Notes under the pieces: generated by a model | What the model saw: the letters and a program-made list of their open reading frames with translations, nothing else | Databases searched by the model: none | Told to the model about the DNA's origin: nothing | Made by a program: the position numbers and the translations under genes | Source of the DNA: Niveispirillum lacus | GTDB taxonomy: Bacteria > Pseudomonadota > Alphaproteobacteria > Azospirillales > Azospirillaceae | DNA: 64,000 nt | Reading direction: 5' to 3' | NCBI RefSeq assembly: GCF_002251795.1 | Contig: NZ_NOXU01000026.1 | Coordinates: 202,797-266,796, forward strand | Shown: positions 36,823 to 45,604 of the stretch, piece by piece | How the letters are laid out: every line of letters begins with the position of its first letter | Numbering within the stretch: the first letter of the stretch is position 1

Positions 36823-39813
36823 ATGGCGGATAGTGTGACGGACAAGCATGAAGGTGTGGCGCCCGCCGGCAAATTGCCGGCGCTACCCTACGGTGACGAG
36901 TTTTCGGGTGAACTGCCACCCACCGAAGAGTGTCCGACATTGCCCGGTTCGTCGCTGGTTGGTCCGCTTGACCTGTATGGTCTGGCCGAACAGGTCCTGT
37001 CGGCGGAGCATCATCTCGTCAACGCTCAGGACCCTGTGCAGCGGCTGCTGTTGCTGACCACATTGGCCTGGTACAATCGGCAACGGGACACCCGACAGGC
37101 GTTGGACATGGCCAGCGAGGCCATGGACCTTTTGCCTTATGCGACAGGCGCCAATGAGCGTGAGTTGCGTCGATTGACTGCGCGCCTGCTGCTGATCAAG
37201 GCAGAGGCCAAGGCCCTTTTTGCGGAACTCGATCAGGCAGAAGCGCTACTGGAAAGTGCGCGGGCAACCTTCCGGCAGATCGGCGATCAGTTGGGGGAGG
37301 GCGATGCCGCGATGACGGAGGCGCTACTAGCCCTGGATCGGGGGCAGACACGGCGCCGCATCCAGGCTCACCGGAATGCCGGCAGCCTGTATCAGCGCGC
37401 CGGTGATCCCACGCGTCACCAGATTGCCCAGGCCTGGATGGCACGTGATGCGCTGTTCAGTGATGCCGCCGCTGCGGAGGCGCAGTGGGCGCCGATCCTG
37501 CCGGAGGGCCCGTTGCTGGAACATCCCGGCCTGGACGCGGTGGCTGCTTATTTCCATGGGGGTCTTTGTTTTTCCCACGGCGACTTTATGAAGGCCCTGC
37601 GCCATTACCAGCGCGGTTGTGACCAGGCCGTGTTGGCCGGGCAGATGCGGCTCGCTGTATTGCTGGCAAGCAATGTCGGGGCCGCGCATGCCAATCTCAA
37701 TGATTATGTCAGTGAGTTTCTTTGGCGAGAGCGTGCTCATGGTATGGCCCGGGCCACGGGATGGCCGGCGGCCGTGGGGCAGTGCCTGCGCGGCATGGGA
37801 GATACATTGCGCCGTTTGCAGCAGACAGGCCGGGCACGCCATCTCCTTCTGGAGTCGCTGGAATGGCTGGCCCCTTTTGGTCGCTCACGCAACCATGCAA
37901 TTGCCTGCCAATATCTGGGCGACCTTGAACTGGATGTCGGTGATCCGGCCGCGGGGTTGCGCTGGTTTGACGATCTGCTGGACAGTGCCCGTGATCTGGA
38001 ACAGACCGACCTGCAGGCCGAAGCTCAATGTGGGCGTGCCCGTGCCCTGACCTTACTGGGCCGATGCGATGATGCCGTTGCGGCCGCGGAGCAGGCCTTG
38101 GCCTTGGTGCGATCTCGTCGTGACCGTTGGCGGGAAATCGACGTTCTGCGTGCGCAGGCCGGTATTCACCAACGCTTCCCCGATCTTCCTCCGCCAGCCG
38201 ATCTGGTCACCGGCGAGACAGCCGCCATCCACTTTCTTCACCGGGCCCTTAACCTGGCTGATTCGATCCAGGGATACACCGCGTCCGCCGACCTTTTATC
38301 TTCTCTCGCCAGTGCCTACGAGGCGAGCGGCGACATGGGGGAGGCCCTGCAATGGGAACGGAAGGCCGGACAGGCACGCGGTATCATCCATAGCCGGGAG
38401 GTCAGCGACAGGTTGCTGGCCATGCAGGCAGGGTTCGAGACCGAGCGGCTGAAAGCAGAAGGGGAATATCACCGACAACTGGCGGCGGCGGAAGCCGCCC
38501 GCGCCGCTGCCCTGCATGAGGCAACGCAAACCCTGGAACAGCTTGGCCGGATCGGGCAGCAGATCACGGCCACATTGGACTCTGAAGCCGTCTTCCATGC
38601 CTTGCACCGGCATGCCGGTACCATGATGGAATTGGACGCCTTTTCCATTTATGTGGTGGACGAGACGGGAACCTATATGGATTTGCGCTACGGCCTGGAA
38701 GGTGGCCGTCCGCTGCCTGCCCTGCGGCGGTTGGTATCCGATCCGGTATCGTTGGTCGCCCGGTGCGCGCGTGAGCGCCAGGAACTTCTGGTGCTGCGCG
38801 GGCAGCATGAACAATCCTCCCCCTCGCATATTCCCGGCACCCGCTTTATGCGGACCCTTCTGCTGGCTCCCCTTGTTGTGGGAGCGCGGCTTTGGGGGGT
38901 GATGACCGTGCAGTCGGCGTCGGAGAATGCCTATGGCGAGCGGGAGAAGCTGGTCTTTCGCACGCTTTGCGCCTATGGCGCCATCGCACTGTCCAACGCC
39001 GCAGCCTATGCCAAGGTGGATAGTACCCTGTCGGAGCTTCGGGCCACCCAGGGCCGGTTGGTGCAGCAGGAGAAGCATGCGTCATTGGGCCAACTGGTCG
39101 CTGGGGTGGCGCATGAAATCAACACGCCCCTGGGTGTGGCCTTCACCCTGGCAACGCATCTGCAAAGCGAACGCGACGAAATTGCCAGAGCCTTTGGCGT
39201 GAACCAGCTAAAACGCGTTGCCCTGGAACAGTTCCTGGAAAAACTGGATGAGGGTTTACGCATCCTGACCGGTAATCTGGGACGGGCTGCCGACCTGATC
39301 CGCAGTTTCAAACAGGTTTCCGCTGATCGCAGCAGTGAAGCATTGCGTACGGTTGATCTGGTTGCCTATGTCGGTGATGTCCTGAAAAGCCTGGAACCCA
39401 TGATCCGGCAGAAGCGGATAATGGTTTCCATCGACGGCGTGCCGGGGTTGACCATCAGCACGTTGCCTGGGTTGTTGGCGCAGGTGGTGGCTAATTTGAT
39501 CCAGAATGCCATTGTTCATGGCTTGGCCGGTGTGGATAAGCCGGAGATCCTGATCTCCATTGACCGGGCCAGTACCGACCGGGTGGCAATTGCCATCACT
39601 GACAATGGTGTTGGTATGCCACCGGAAGTGCAGGCTAAAGCCTTTGACCCGTTCTTCACGACCAAGCGGGATAGTGGCGGCACCGGCCTGGGTCTGCATA
39701 TTGTGCATAACCTCGTGACCGGTCCGTTACAGGGCGCCATCGATCTGGCATCGGTCCAAGGTCATGGCACACGCTTCCTGATTACCCTGCCGGTGGAAGT
39801 GCAGGCCGGTTAG
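36823..39813 (+). CDS. Large soluble sensor histidine kinase (TPR-like, GAF, HisKA-like, HATPase)
   Basis: A 996-residue protein without membrane segments. Residues about 60-520 are helical repeats of TPR character (for example HGDFMKALRHYQRGCDQAVL and LGDLELDVGDPAAGLRWFDD). A coiled coil (about 545-590) leads to a GAF domain (GRIGQQITATLDSEAVFHAL onward). A second coil comes next, then the phosphoacceptor box LVAGVAHEINTPLGVAFTLA with His near residue 764, and the ATPase domain: N box LIQNAIVHG, G1 DNGVGMP, G2 GGTGLGLHIV. The start ATG 36823 gives the best ribosome site among several. No response regulator is adjacent, so its partner is elsewhere. The repeat region suggests a protein-protein input. 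Confidence 0.87.
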   Translation: MADSVTDKHEGVAPAGKLPALPYGDEFSGELPPTEECPTLPGSSLVGPLDLYGLAEQVLSAEHHLVNAQDPVQRLLLLTTLAWYNRQRDTRQALDMASEAMDLLPYATGANERELRRLTARLLLIKAEAKALFAELDQAEALLESARATFRQIGDQLGEGDAAMTEALLALDRGQTRRRIQAHRNAGSLYQRAGDPTRHQIAQAWMARDALFSDAAAAEAQWAPILPEGPLLEHPGLDAVAAYFHGGLCFSHGDFMKALRHYQRGCDQAVLAGQMRLAVLLASNVGAAHANLNDYVSEFLWRERAHGMARATGWPAAVGQCLRGMGDTLRRLQQTGRARHLLLESLEWLAPFGRSRNHAIACQYLGDLELDVGDPAAGLRWFDDLLDSARDLEQTDLQAEAQCGRARALTLLGRCDDAVAAAEQALALVRSRRDRWREIDVLRAQAGIHQRFPDLPPPADLVTGETAAIHFLHRALNLADSIQGYTASADLLSSLASAYEASGDMGEALQWERKAGQARGIIHSREVSDRLLAMQAGFETERLKAEGEYHRQLAAAEAARAAALHEATQTLEQLGRIGQQITATLDSEAVFHALHRHAGTMMELDAFSIYVVDETGTYMDLRYGLEGGRPLPALRRLVSDPVSLVARCARERQELLVLRGQHEQSSPSHIPGTRFMRTLLLAPLVVGARLWGVMTVQSASENAYGEREKLVFRTLCAYGAIALSNAAAYAKVDSTLSELRATQGRLVQQEKHASLGQLVAGVAHEINTPLGVAFTLATHLQSERDEIARAFGVNQLKRVALEQFLEKLDEGLRILTGNLGRAADLIRSFKQVSADRSSEALRTVDLVAYVGDVLKSLEPMIRQKRIMVSIDGVPGLTISTLPGLLAQVVANLIQNAIVHGLAGVDKPEILISIDRASTDRVAIAITDNGVGMPPEVQAKAFDPFFTTKRDSGGTGLGLHIVHNLVTGPLQGAIDLASVQGHGTRFLITLPVEVQAG

Positions 39814-39827
39814 GGAGCAGAAATGAA

Positions 39828-39855
39828 AACGGGGTGCCGTCGCCAGCACCCCGTT
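39828..39855 (-). terminator. Terminator of the phasin gene
   Basis: AACGGGGTGC (39828-39837) pairs exactly with GCACCCCGTT (39846-39855). On the minus strand the stem is followed by TTCATTT, so it best serves the phasin gene. The convergent kinase gene may use it too. Confidence 0.8.
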
Positions 39856-39883
39856 CGCCATGTCAGCGGATCTAAGGCGCTGA

Positions 39884-40633
39884 TCAGGCGGCCTTCAGCT
39901 TTGACAGCTTTTCAACAGCGGCGTTCACACGGGCCGTGATCGGCTCGGCGGCCTCATTGGCAACCTTGATGCCGGTCTCGGACACTTTGGTGGCTTCCGC
40001 GACCAGCGCGTCGAAGGAGGACTTGGCAAACTCGGTCTGCAGATCCACCAGTTCCTTCACGGACTTGACAGCGAACAGCGCCTTGGTGGTGGCCACCGAC
40101 TGTTCATACTGCGCTTGCGTGAAGGCAGCGATTTCCTTCGAGAGGGCCTCAAAGCCCTTGGTCAGGATCGTGGAGGAAGCCACGAAAGCCTCCACATTCT
40201 CCTTCTGGAAGCCGACGACATCTTCGAATGTGGCGAATACCTGCTTGCTCATCTTTTCCACCTTTTCCTTGGTCTGGGCGATAGTCTGGTCAACCGGCTT
40301 GGCCGGAGTTTCGATTTTGCGGGCCGCGGCCTGGGTGGCCTTGGGTGTGGTCACCTTAGCCACAGGCTTCGGTTCCACAACCGGGAGGGCCGGGTCCGCG
40401 TCCGCCGTCACCGGTGTTTCGAGCTTCGGTTCCAGCGGGGCTGCTGGCGCCGGAACAACATCCTCCACTACCTGGGCGACCGGTGCCGCCGGGGGAGAGA
40501 CGATTGTCACGTCCGTTGGTGTAACGTCAGCTTGAGCCGCCCCAGAGTCGACCGATTGAACGGGAGTGGGTTTCGTGACGGCCTTTTTAGGCGTCGCGGC
40601 CACGACGGGGCTCTTCGGCGTACGGGTTGCCAT
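39884..40633 (-). CDS. Phasin family protein with extended N-terminus
   Basis: A polyhydroxyalkanoate granule protein. The ATG at 40633 has a perfect AAGGAG 6 bases upstream, giving 249 residues. The C-terminal half (from about residue 130) is the helical phasin domain, with SKQVFATFEDVVGFQKENVE and SVKELVDLQTEFAKSSFDAL. The N-terminal 120 residues are rich in Pro, Ala, Lys, Val and Thr (KSPVVAATPKKAVTKPTPV) and look disordered, recalling the lysine/alanine/proline tails of DNA-binding phasins such as PhaF, although in PhaF the tail is C-terminal. No phaC or phaR gene is in the window. Two TGCA-rich sites upstream may bind PhaR. Confidence 0.9.
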   Translation of the reverse strand: MATRTPKSPVVAATPKKAVTKPTPVQSVDSGAAQADVTPTDVTIVSPPAAPVAQVVEDVVPAPAAPLEPKLETPVTADADPALPVVEPKPVAKVTTPKATQAAARKIETPAKPVDQTIAQTKEKVEKMSKQVFATFEDVVGFQKENVEAFVASSTILTKGFEALSKEIAAFTQAQYEQSVATTKALFAVKSVKELVDLQTEFAKSSFDALVAEATKVSETGIKVANEAAEPITARVNAAVEKLSKLKAA

Positions 40634-40744
40634 GTGCCATCTCCTTTTTGCGCTCTGTCGTTGCCGGTCCGCGAGATGCAGCCCCGGCACCGGTCGCCGC
40701 TTTATCCTATCGTCTGCTGCCTCATTGGCAGCGGGACCGAGGCG

Positions 40745-40759
40745 TGCTGCAATGCAACA
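40745..40759. promoter_or_regulatory. TGCA-rich site upstream of the phasin gene (possible PhaR site 1)
   Basis: TGCTGCAATGCAACA lies 112 bases before the phasin start. PhaR regulators of PHA genes are known to bind TGC/GCA-rich half-sites in alphaproteobacteria. Its assignment is inference. Confidence 0.4.
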
Positions 40760-40802
40760 TGACGATAGATATATCGGTGCGATGGGCGGAGTCAAGTTGC
40801 TT

Positions 40803-40818
40803 TTGTGCAGTGCAACAA
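40803..40818. promoter_or_regulatory. TGCA-rich site upstream of the phasin gene (possible PhaR site 2)
   Basis: TTGTGCAGTGCAACAA is nearly palindromic and shares TGCAACA with the site 58 bases away. It lies between the divergent phasin and Anbu genes. Its assignment is inference. Confidence 0.4.
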
Positions 40819-40957
40819 ATTTATCCTGATCCAAAAGCATAGGGTGCGCATGCCTCAAGGGCGCGGGCGGCATGTCTGCTTTCGGCTTTCACGGGATGGG
40901 CATGCCGTGACAGGATGCCGGCCCTATCGCCGCTGCTGACCGGAGTGCTGTGCGCAA

Positions 40958-41683
40958 ATGACCTATTGTCTAGGCATCAAGATCAAAGACGGGCTGATCG
41001 CACTGGCTGATGGCCGCATCACCGCCGGCACCCAGGTTACCGCTGCCCGCAAGGTCACGCTGATTAAGAATGGCAAGGAACAGTTCTTTGTCATGACCTC
41101 TGGTCTGCGGTCGGTGCGTGATAAGACCCTGGCTTATCTTCGGCGAGACATGGCGGACAAAAAAACCAGGCCTTTTCCGACCATGCTTGACGCGGCGAAT
41201 GCCTTTGCCCGTTGTCTGCGGACCGTCGCGGCCGAAGACAAGGAGGCGCTGGAAGCGTCAAACCTTAAGTTTAACCTGCATGCAATCATCGGCGGACAAT
41301 TGTCCAAGGATGAGGAACCGACCATGTTCCTCATCTATCCAGAGGGGAACTGGATCGAAGTTGATGAACGCACGCCCTACCTGTCCATCGGCGCCACCAC
41401 CTATGGCAAGCCCATCCTGGACCGTGCGCTGAAGCAGCAAACCACCATGCCGATGGCCCTTAAGCTGGCGTATCTTTCCTTTGACAGTACCCGCTATTCC
41501 TCGGCCGATGTGGGCTATCCCATTGATCTGTTGACCTATCACGTCAAGGACCACAAATGGCGTGAGGATCAGTTCGATTATGATCATCTTGTCGAACAGC
41601 GACACTGGTGGAACAAGCACATTACCGATCTGGCGAACCGACTGCCCAATGGCCCGTGGATGGATACCTTATTGCCAGAGTAA
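40958..41683 (+). CDS. Proteasome-type protease, Anbu (ancestral beta subunit)
   Basis: A 241-residue NTN-hydrolase-fold protein of the Anbu/BPH family. It begins MTYCLGIKIKDGLIALADGR, with the candidate nucleophile Thr at position 2 directly after the initiator methionine, and continues with the conserved ARKVTLIKNGKEQFFVMTSG and SIGATTYGKPILDRAL. In most bacteria Anbu genes are clustered with an ATP-grasp protein, an alpha-E protein and a transglutaminase-like protein; none of these is next to it here. Anbu assembles into open rings, and its substrates are unknown. The gene is transcribed divergently from the phasin gene. Confidence 0.92.
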   Translation: MTYCLGIKIKDGLIALADGRITAGTQVTAARKVTLIKNGKEQFFVMTSGLRSVRDKTLAYLRRDMADKKTRPFPTMLDAANAFARCLRTVAAEDKEALEASNLKFNLHAIIGGQLSKDEEPTMFLIYPEGNWIEVDERTPYLSIGATTYGKPILDRALKQQTTMPMALKLAYLSFDSTRYSSADVGYPIDLLTYHVKDHKWREDQFDYDHLVEQRHWWNKHITDLANRLPNGPWMDTLLPE

Positions 41684-41898
41684 GTCGGCAGGCGATTCGC
41701 AGTTCCAGGATGGTGTGTTCGGGCCGGCGGCCAAATCGATCCCAGGCGCCGCTCCACATTTGCATACTTATATATGCCGCACCCTGCAACGCCCCGATTT
41801 GTCGTCTTCGCCACCCCCAAAACGGGTGATGTTGTTGGACATGGACACGCGGGAGGGGTAATCTACCTCGTGGATGTAGTAGAAGGGAGTTGTTGGCT

Positions 41899-42357
41899 GT
41901 GGCGGACTTCAACATCGCCCCCCCCGCCCCTGAGGATGAGGCAGATTGGCGCCGGCACTGGGCCGCCTACCTCACGCGGTACACTGTTACTGTCGAACCG
42001 CTTACTACTGACATCATCTGGGCCCGGTTTCTGGACCCCACCTCGTCGATGCGGGCGTTCATCGCGCGCGATGCGGAAGGACGGGGCGTTGGTTTCTGTC
42101 ACTTGGTTCTGCATGACAACACTTGGTCGTTGCAGCCCTTCTGCTATCTGGAAGATATGTTCGTCGCACCGGATTTTCGCCGGCGCGGGGTCGGTCGTGC
42201 CATGCTGAACCGGATCATTGATACCGCACGCGATAATCGCTGGGCTCGCGTTTACTGGACCAGTTGGAACAATAATGCCCCTGCCCGTGCGCTGTACGAC
42301 AGTGTCACCGGGGGGGCCGACCAACTGGTGCATTATACAGTCAAGCTGCAGGGCTGA
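41899..42357 (+). CDS. GNAT family acetyltransferase
   Basis: A 152-residue GNAT protein. GTG 41899 lies 9 bases after AAGGGAG (41883-41889); two TTG codons at 41890 and 41893 are too close to that site. Motif A is YLEDMFVAPDFRRRGVGRAM, followed by the typical RVYWTSWNNNAPARALYDSV. It starts 215 bases after the Anbu gene, which leaves room for a separate promoter. The substrate is unknown. Confidence 0.85.
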   Translation: MADFNIAPPAPEDEADWRRHWAAYLTRYTVTVEPLTTDIIWARFLDPTSSMRAFIARDAEGRGVGFCHLVLHDNTWSLQPFCYLEDMFVAPDFRRRGVGRAMLNRIIDTARDNRWARVYWTSWNNNAPARALYDSVTGGADQLVHYTVKLQG

Positions 42358-42614
42358 CAGTCGCGTCCATTGTCGTTCTATGACGATTTTCGACAGCGCT
42401 GTCGTTCCTCTTTGGTTCACCTCGGTAACCATGCTAGGGTCCTTCATTATGCGGGTCTGGGGGGCTCGTTTGGGTTGGCCGGTATGTTTCACGAAGCTGC
42501 GGACGCGTTTCGCGTAATCACCCGTGAAAATCTGGCCCCCTTTACAGATATCCAAGCCGCCCCACCCTCATCCCCAGCCGGCCGTGCCGGGGAGAGTCTG
42601 GATGTTGGACGGAT

Positions 42615-43691
42615 ATGATGACCGATAAACGTGACCTATTGCGTTCGCTGACCATAGATCGCCCGGCGGATATGCCGGCAGCAGGCGTGGCGCCGCCCCG
42701 TTCCGGCCTTCCCGGCTGGGCAAAAGGTGTAGGTGCTGTTGCACTGGTAGCACTGGGTGTGGCGGGGGGCGTTTATGGGTCTGCCTTTCTGACCGGGAAT
42801 GACGATGCATCACCGGCCAAACTGGCAGCCGCCGCGGCGCAGCCAACGCCATCTGCGGCCACGCCGACCGCTGCCGCGGTTGCAACAACCGCACCGCGCC
42901 CGACCAATACACTGGTGGCGTCTGGTTACATCGTCGCGCGGCGCACGGCCACCGTGTCGGCCGAAATCACTGGCCGGGTGCAGGATGTTCTGGTCGATGA
43001 AGGCATGGTGGTGACCAAGGGCCAGGAACTGGCGCGCCTGGATGCAACCCTGGCCGGGATCGACCTTGATTTATCCAAGGCCCGTGTTGCATCAGCCCAA
43101 GCCCAGATCGAAGGCCTTTCCGCCGATCTGCGCGATGCCGAACGTGTCTTGGCCCGAACGGCATCTTTGTCCAAGGCCTCCAACGCCTCAGAAGCGGAGT
43201 TGACCCGAGCCCAGGCCCGCGCGGAAACCCTGCGCGCGCAGTTAAAGGGGGCCAGGGCTGACCTGGAAGTGGCAAGGATATCTGTTAACCGACAGACGGA
43301 GACAGTTGACCGTCACATCGTCCGCGCACCCTTTGACGGGGTTGTGATCGACAAGAATGCCCAGCCTGGGGAAATCATCTCTCCCATGTCTTCGGGTGGT
43401 TTTACCCGAACCGGTGTCTGCACCTTGGTGGACATGGAAAGCCTGGAAGTGGAAGTCGATGTGAACGAGGCCAATATCGGCCGCGTGCGTCCCGGCCAGT
43501 CGGTGGAGGCGATCCTGGACGCCTATCCCGACTGGAAAATCCCCGCCAGCGTCATTGCAGTGGTGCCACGTGCCAACCGTGACAAGGCCACCATCAAGGT
43601 GCGTATCAAGCTGGAGCAGCGCGATGGCCGCGTCCTGCCCGATATGGGTGCCAAGGTGACCTTCCTGGATGCCAGACCTGCCGGGAACTGA
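42615..43691 (+). CDS. HlyD/MacA-like periplasmic adaptor of an ABC exporter
   Basis: The membrane fusion protein of a tripartite-type exporter, 358 residues. An N-terminal cytoplasmic arm leads to a single membrane helix (VGAVALVALGVAGGVYGSAF) and an Ala/Pro/Thr-rich linker. Then come the lipoyl half (VSAEITGRVQDVLVDEGMVV), a long coiled-coil hairpin (about residues 135-225) and the second lipoyl half (HIVRAPFDGVVIDKNAQPGE), ending in a beta-barrel. It is the first gene of a four-gene operon with an ATPase and two permeases. The ATG at 42615 follows GGACGG closely; ATG 42618 is equally possible. No outer-membrane TolC-like gene is nearby. Confidence 0.88.
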   Translation: MMTDKRDLLRSLTIDRPADMPAAGVAPPRSGLPGWAKGVGAVALVALGVAGGVYGSAFLTGNDDASPAKLAAAAAQPTPSAATPTAAAVATTAPRPTNTLVASGYIVARRTATVSAEITGRVQDVLVDEGMVVTKGQELARLDATLAGIDLDLSKARVASAQAQIEGLSADLRDAERVLARTASLSKASNASEAELTRAQARAETLRAQLKGARADLEVARISVNRQTETVDRHIVRAPFDGVVIDKNAQPGEIISPMSSGGFTRTGVCTLVDMESLEVEVDVNEANIGRVRPGQSVEAILDAYPDWKIPASVIAVVPRANRDKATIKVRIKLEQRDGRVLPDMGAKVTFLDARPAGN

Positions 43692-43748
43692 ACCTGTTTC
43701 ATCGCTATTCAACCGGCTAAGGGAACAGCCGGAAATTGGGAGAAGACC

Positions 43749-44435
43749 ATGACGGCATTGATCAGCATCCAGAATGGCGCCAAGCGTTTTATAAAGGGTC
43801 GGGAAACCATTACCATCTTCGACCAGCTCGACATGACCATTGAAGCGGGCGACTTCATCGCGATCATGGGGCCATCGGGTTCCGGCAAGACGACGTTGCT
43901 TAATCTTCTGGGCGGCATCGATCGCGCCACATCCGGCAGCATCACCTTTGCGGGCCAGCGGCTGGACCAGATGAATGAAGGACAATTGTCAACCTGGCGG
44001 GCGGCTAATGTCGGCTTCATTTTCCAGTTCTACAACCTGATGCCGGCCTTGAATGCCGCCCGCAATGTGGAATTGCCCTTGTTGCTGACCAGCCTGGGTT
44101 CCGGTGAACGGCGCAAGCGGGTGGAAACGGCCCTGAAGATTGTGGGACTGTCCGAACGCGCCAAACATTTCCCGCGCGAAATGTCGGGCGGACAGCAGCA
44201 GCGCGTGGCCATTGCCCGCGCCATTGTGGCAGACCCCCGTATGCTGCTGTGCGACGAGCCGACGGGCGATCTGGACCGCAAGACGGCCGATGAAATCCTG
44301 TCCATGCTGCAATTGCTAAACAAGGAAATGGGCAAGACCATCATCATGGTCACCCATGACCCGGAGGCCGCACGCTATGCGTCCCGTGTCCTGCATCTGG
44401 ACAAGGGCCGCTTTGTCGAACAGGTGGCCGCATGA
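43749..44435 (+). CDS. ABC exporter ATP-binding protein, MacB/LolD-like
   Basis: The 228-residue ATPase of the exporter. Walker [11 protein letters not shown]-loop FQFYNLMPALNAARNVELP, signature MSGGQQQRVAIARAI, Walker B LLCDEPTGDLD, switch VTHDPEAARYA. The group drives mechanotransmission rather than classic transport in MacB-type complexes. The stop overlaps the start of the first permease gene (ATGA), so the two are coupled. Confidence 0.9.
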   Translation: MTALISIQNGAKRFIKGRETITIFDQLDMTIEAGDFIAIMGPSGSGKTTLLNLLGGIDRATSGSITFAGQRLDQMNEGQLSTWRAANVGFIFQFYNLMPALNAARNVELPLLLTSLGSGERRKRVETALKIVGLSERAKHFPREMSGGQQQRVAIARAIVADPRMLLCDEPTGDLDRKTADEILSMLQLLNKEMGKTIIMVTHDPEAARYASRVLHLDKGRFVEQVAA

Positions 44436-45589
44436 CCGACTTCTCGCTGATCCTGGCCAATCTGTTCAGCCGGAAACTGCGCGCCGCTTTGATGCTGGTG
44501 GCGATCTTCTTCGCCTTCCTGATCTTCGGCGTGCTGGCTGGCGTGCAGAATGGCTTCAACAATATCGGTGGTTCTGCCGGCGAAAACCGGCTGGTGACCA
44601 TCAACAAGATCAATTTCACCCAGCCTATGCCCATTGCCTATATCGAACGGATAAGGTCGGTGGAGGGCGTGGCCCGGGCCAGCTTTGCCAACTGGTTTGG
44701 CGGCTACTTCCAGGAAGGCAAAAATCAAGTCGTGACCTTTGCGGTCGACCCTGAGTTCTATCTCGACATCTATGCTACTGATTACCGGCTGAAACCGGAG
44801 GATCGGGCAGCCTTCATGGCCGACCGTACCGGCCTTCTGGTTGGGGCCAAGTTGGCGGAGCGCTGGGGCTGGAAAGTGGGAGACCGGATCCCCTTATCGT
44901 CCAATATTTACACCAACCGCAATACTGGTAAGCAGACCTGGGACTTCACGATTGTTGGAATTTTGGAGCCGGCGCAGGAGAACGCGGACACCAGTGTCGC
45001 CTTTTTCCACTATGCCTACTTCAACGAATCGGTCTCGTTCGGTAAGGACACGGTGGGTTGGATTGTCATCGAAACCACAGACAAGGCGCTGAATACGGAT
45101 GTGTCGAAGCGCATTGATGCGATGTTCGCCAACTCACCCGCCGAAACCGCAACCGATACGGAAAAGGCCTTTAACCAAGCCTTTGTTGGGCAGTTGGGCA
45201 ACATCACGCTGATCGTGACACTTGTGGTCGGCGCGGCTTTTGCCACGATCCTGATGATTGTTGGCAACACCATGGCCATGGCCGTGCGAGAGCGGACCAA
45301 AGAGATCGGCGTGATGAAGACTCTAGGCTTCCCGTCGGCCCGGATTTTCAAGATGGTACTGGGCGAATCGCTTCTGCTGGCTTTGTTGGGGGGGCTGCCG
45401 GCTCTGGCTGCTGCCGCGCTTCTGCTGGAAATGATGCGGGCCTCGGTCGGGTTTCCAGGTCTCGCCCTGACACTGGATTTCACTGCACTGGGTATTGTCA
45501 TCATGGTGGCGCTGGGCCTTTTGACCGGGATCGTCCCGGCATGGAACGCACTACGCCTGAACATCGTGACCGCGCTTGGTCGCCAATAA
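44432..45589 (+). CDS. ABC exporter permease, FtsX/MacB type (subunit 1)
   Basis: A 385-residue membrane protein with the MacB-type topology: one helix near residue 20-40 (ALMLVAIFFAFLIFGVLAGV), a periplasmic domain of about 200 residues and three C-terminal helices, including the FtsX signature region AMAVRERTKEIGVMKTLGFP. It pairs with the following permease. The four-base overlap with the ATPase gene shows co-translation. Substrates of such systems range from peptides to lipids and cannot be told here. Confidence 0.87.
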   Translation: MTDFSLILANLFSRKLRAALMLVAIFFAFLIFGVLAGVQNGFNNIGGSAGENRLVTINKINFTQPMPIAYIERIRSVEGVARASFANWFGGYFQEGKNQVVTFAVDPEFYLDIYATDYRLKPEDRAAFMADRTGLLVGAKLAERWGWKVGDRIPLSSNIYTNRNTGKQTWDFTIVGILEPAQENADTSVAFFHYAYFNESVSFGKDTVGWIVIETTDKALNTDVSKRIDAMFANSPAETATDTEKAFNQAFVGQLGNITLIVTLVVGAAFATILMIVGNTMAMAVRERTKEIGVMKTLGFPSARIFKMVLGESLLLALLGGLPALAAAALLLEMMRASVGFPGLALTLDFTALGIVIMVALGLLTGIVPAWNALRLNIVTALGRQ

Positions 45590-45604
45590 GGGCAGGGGGC
45601 AAGA

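Noticed and set aside
42370..42618. 82-residue frame ahead of the HlyD-type gene
   Set aside because: There is no ribosome site and no recognisable motif, and it covers the expected promoter of the exporter operon.
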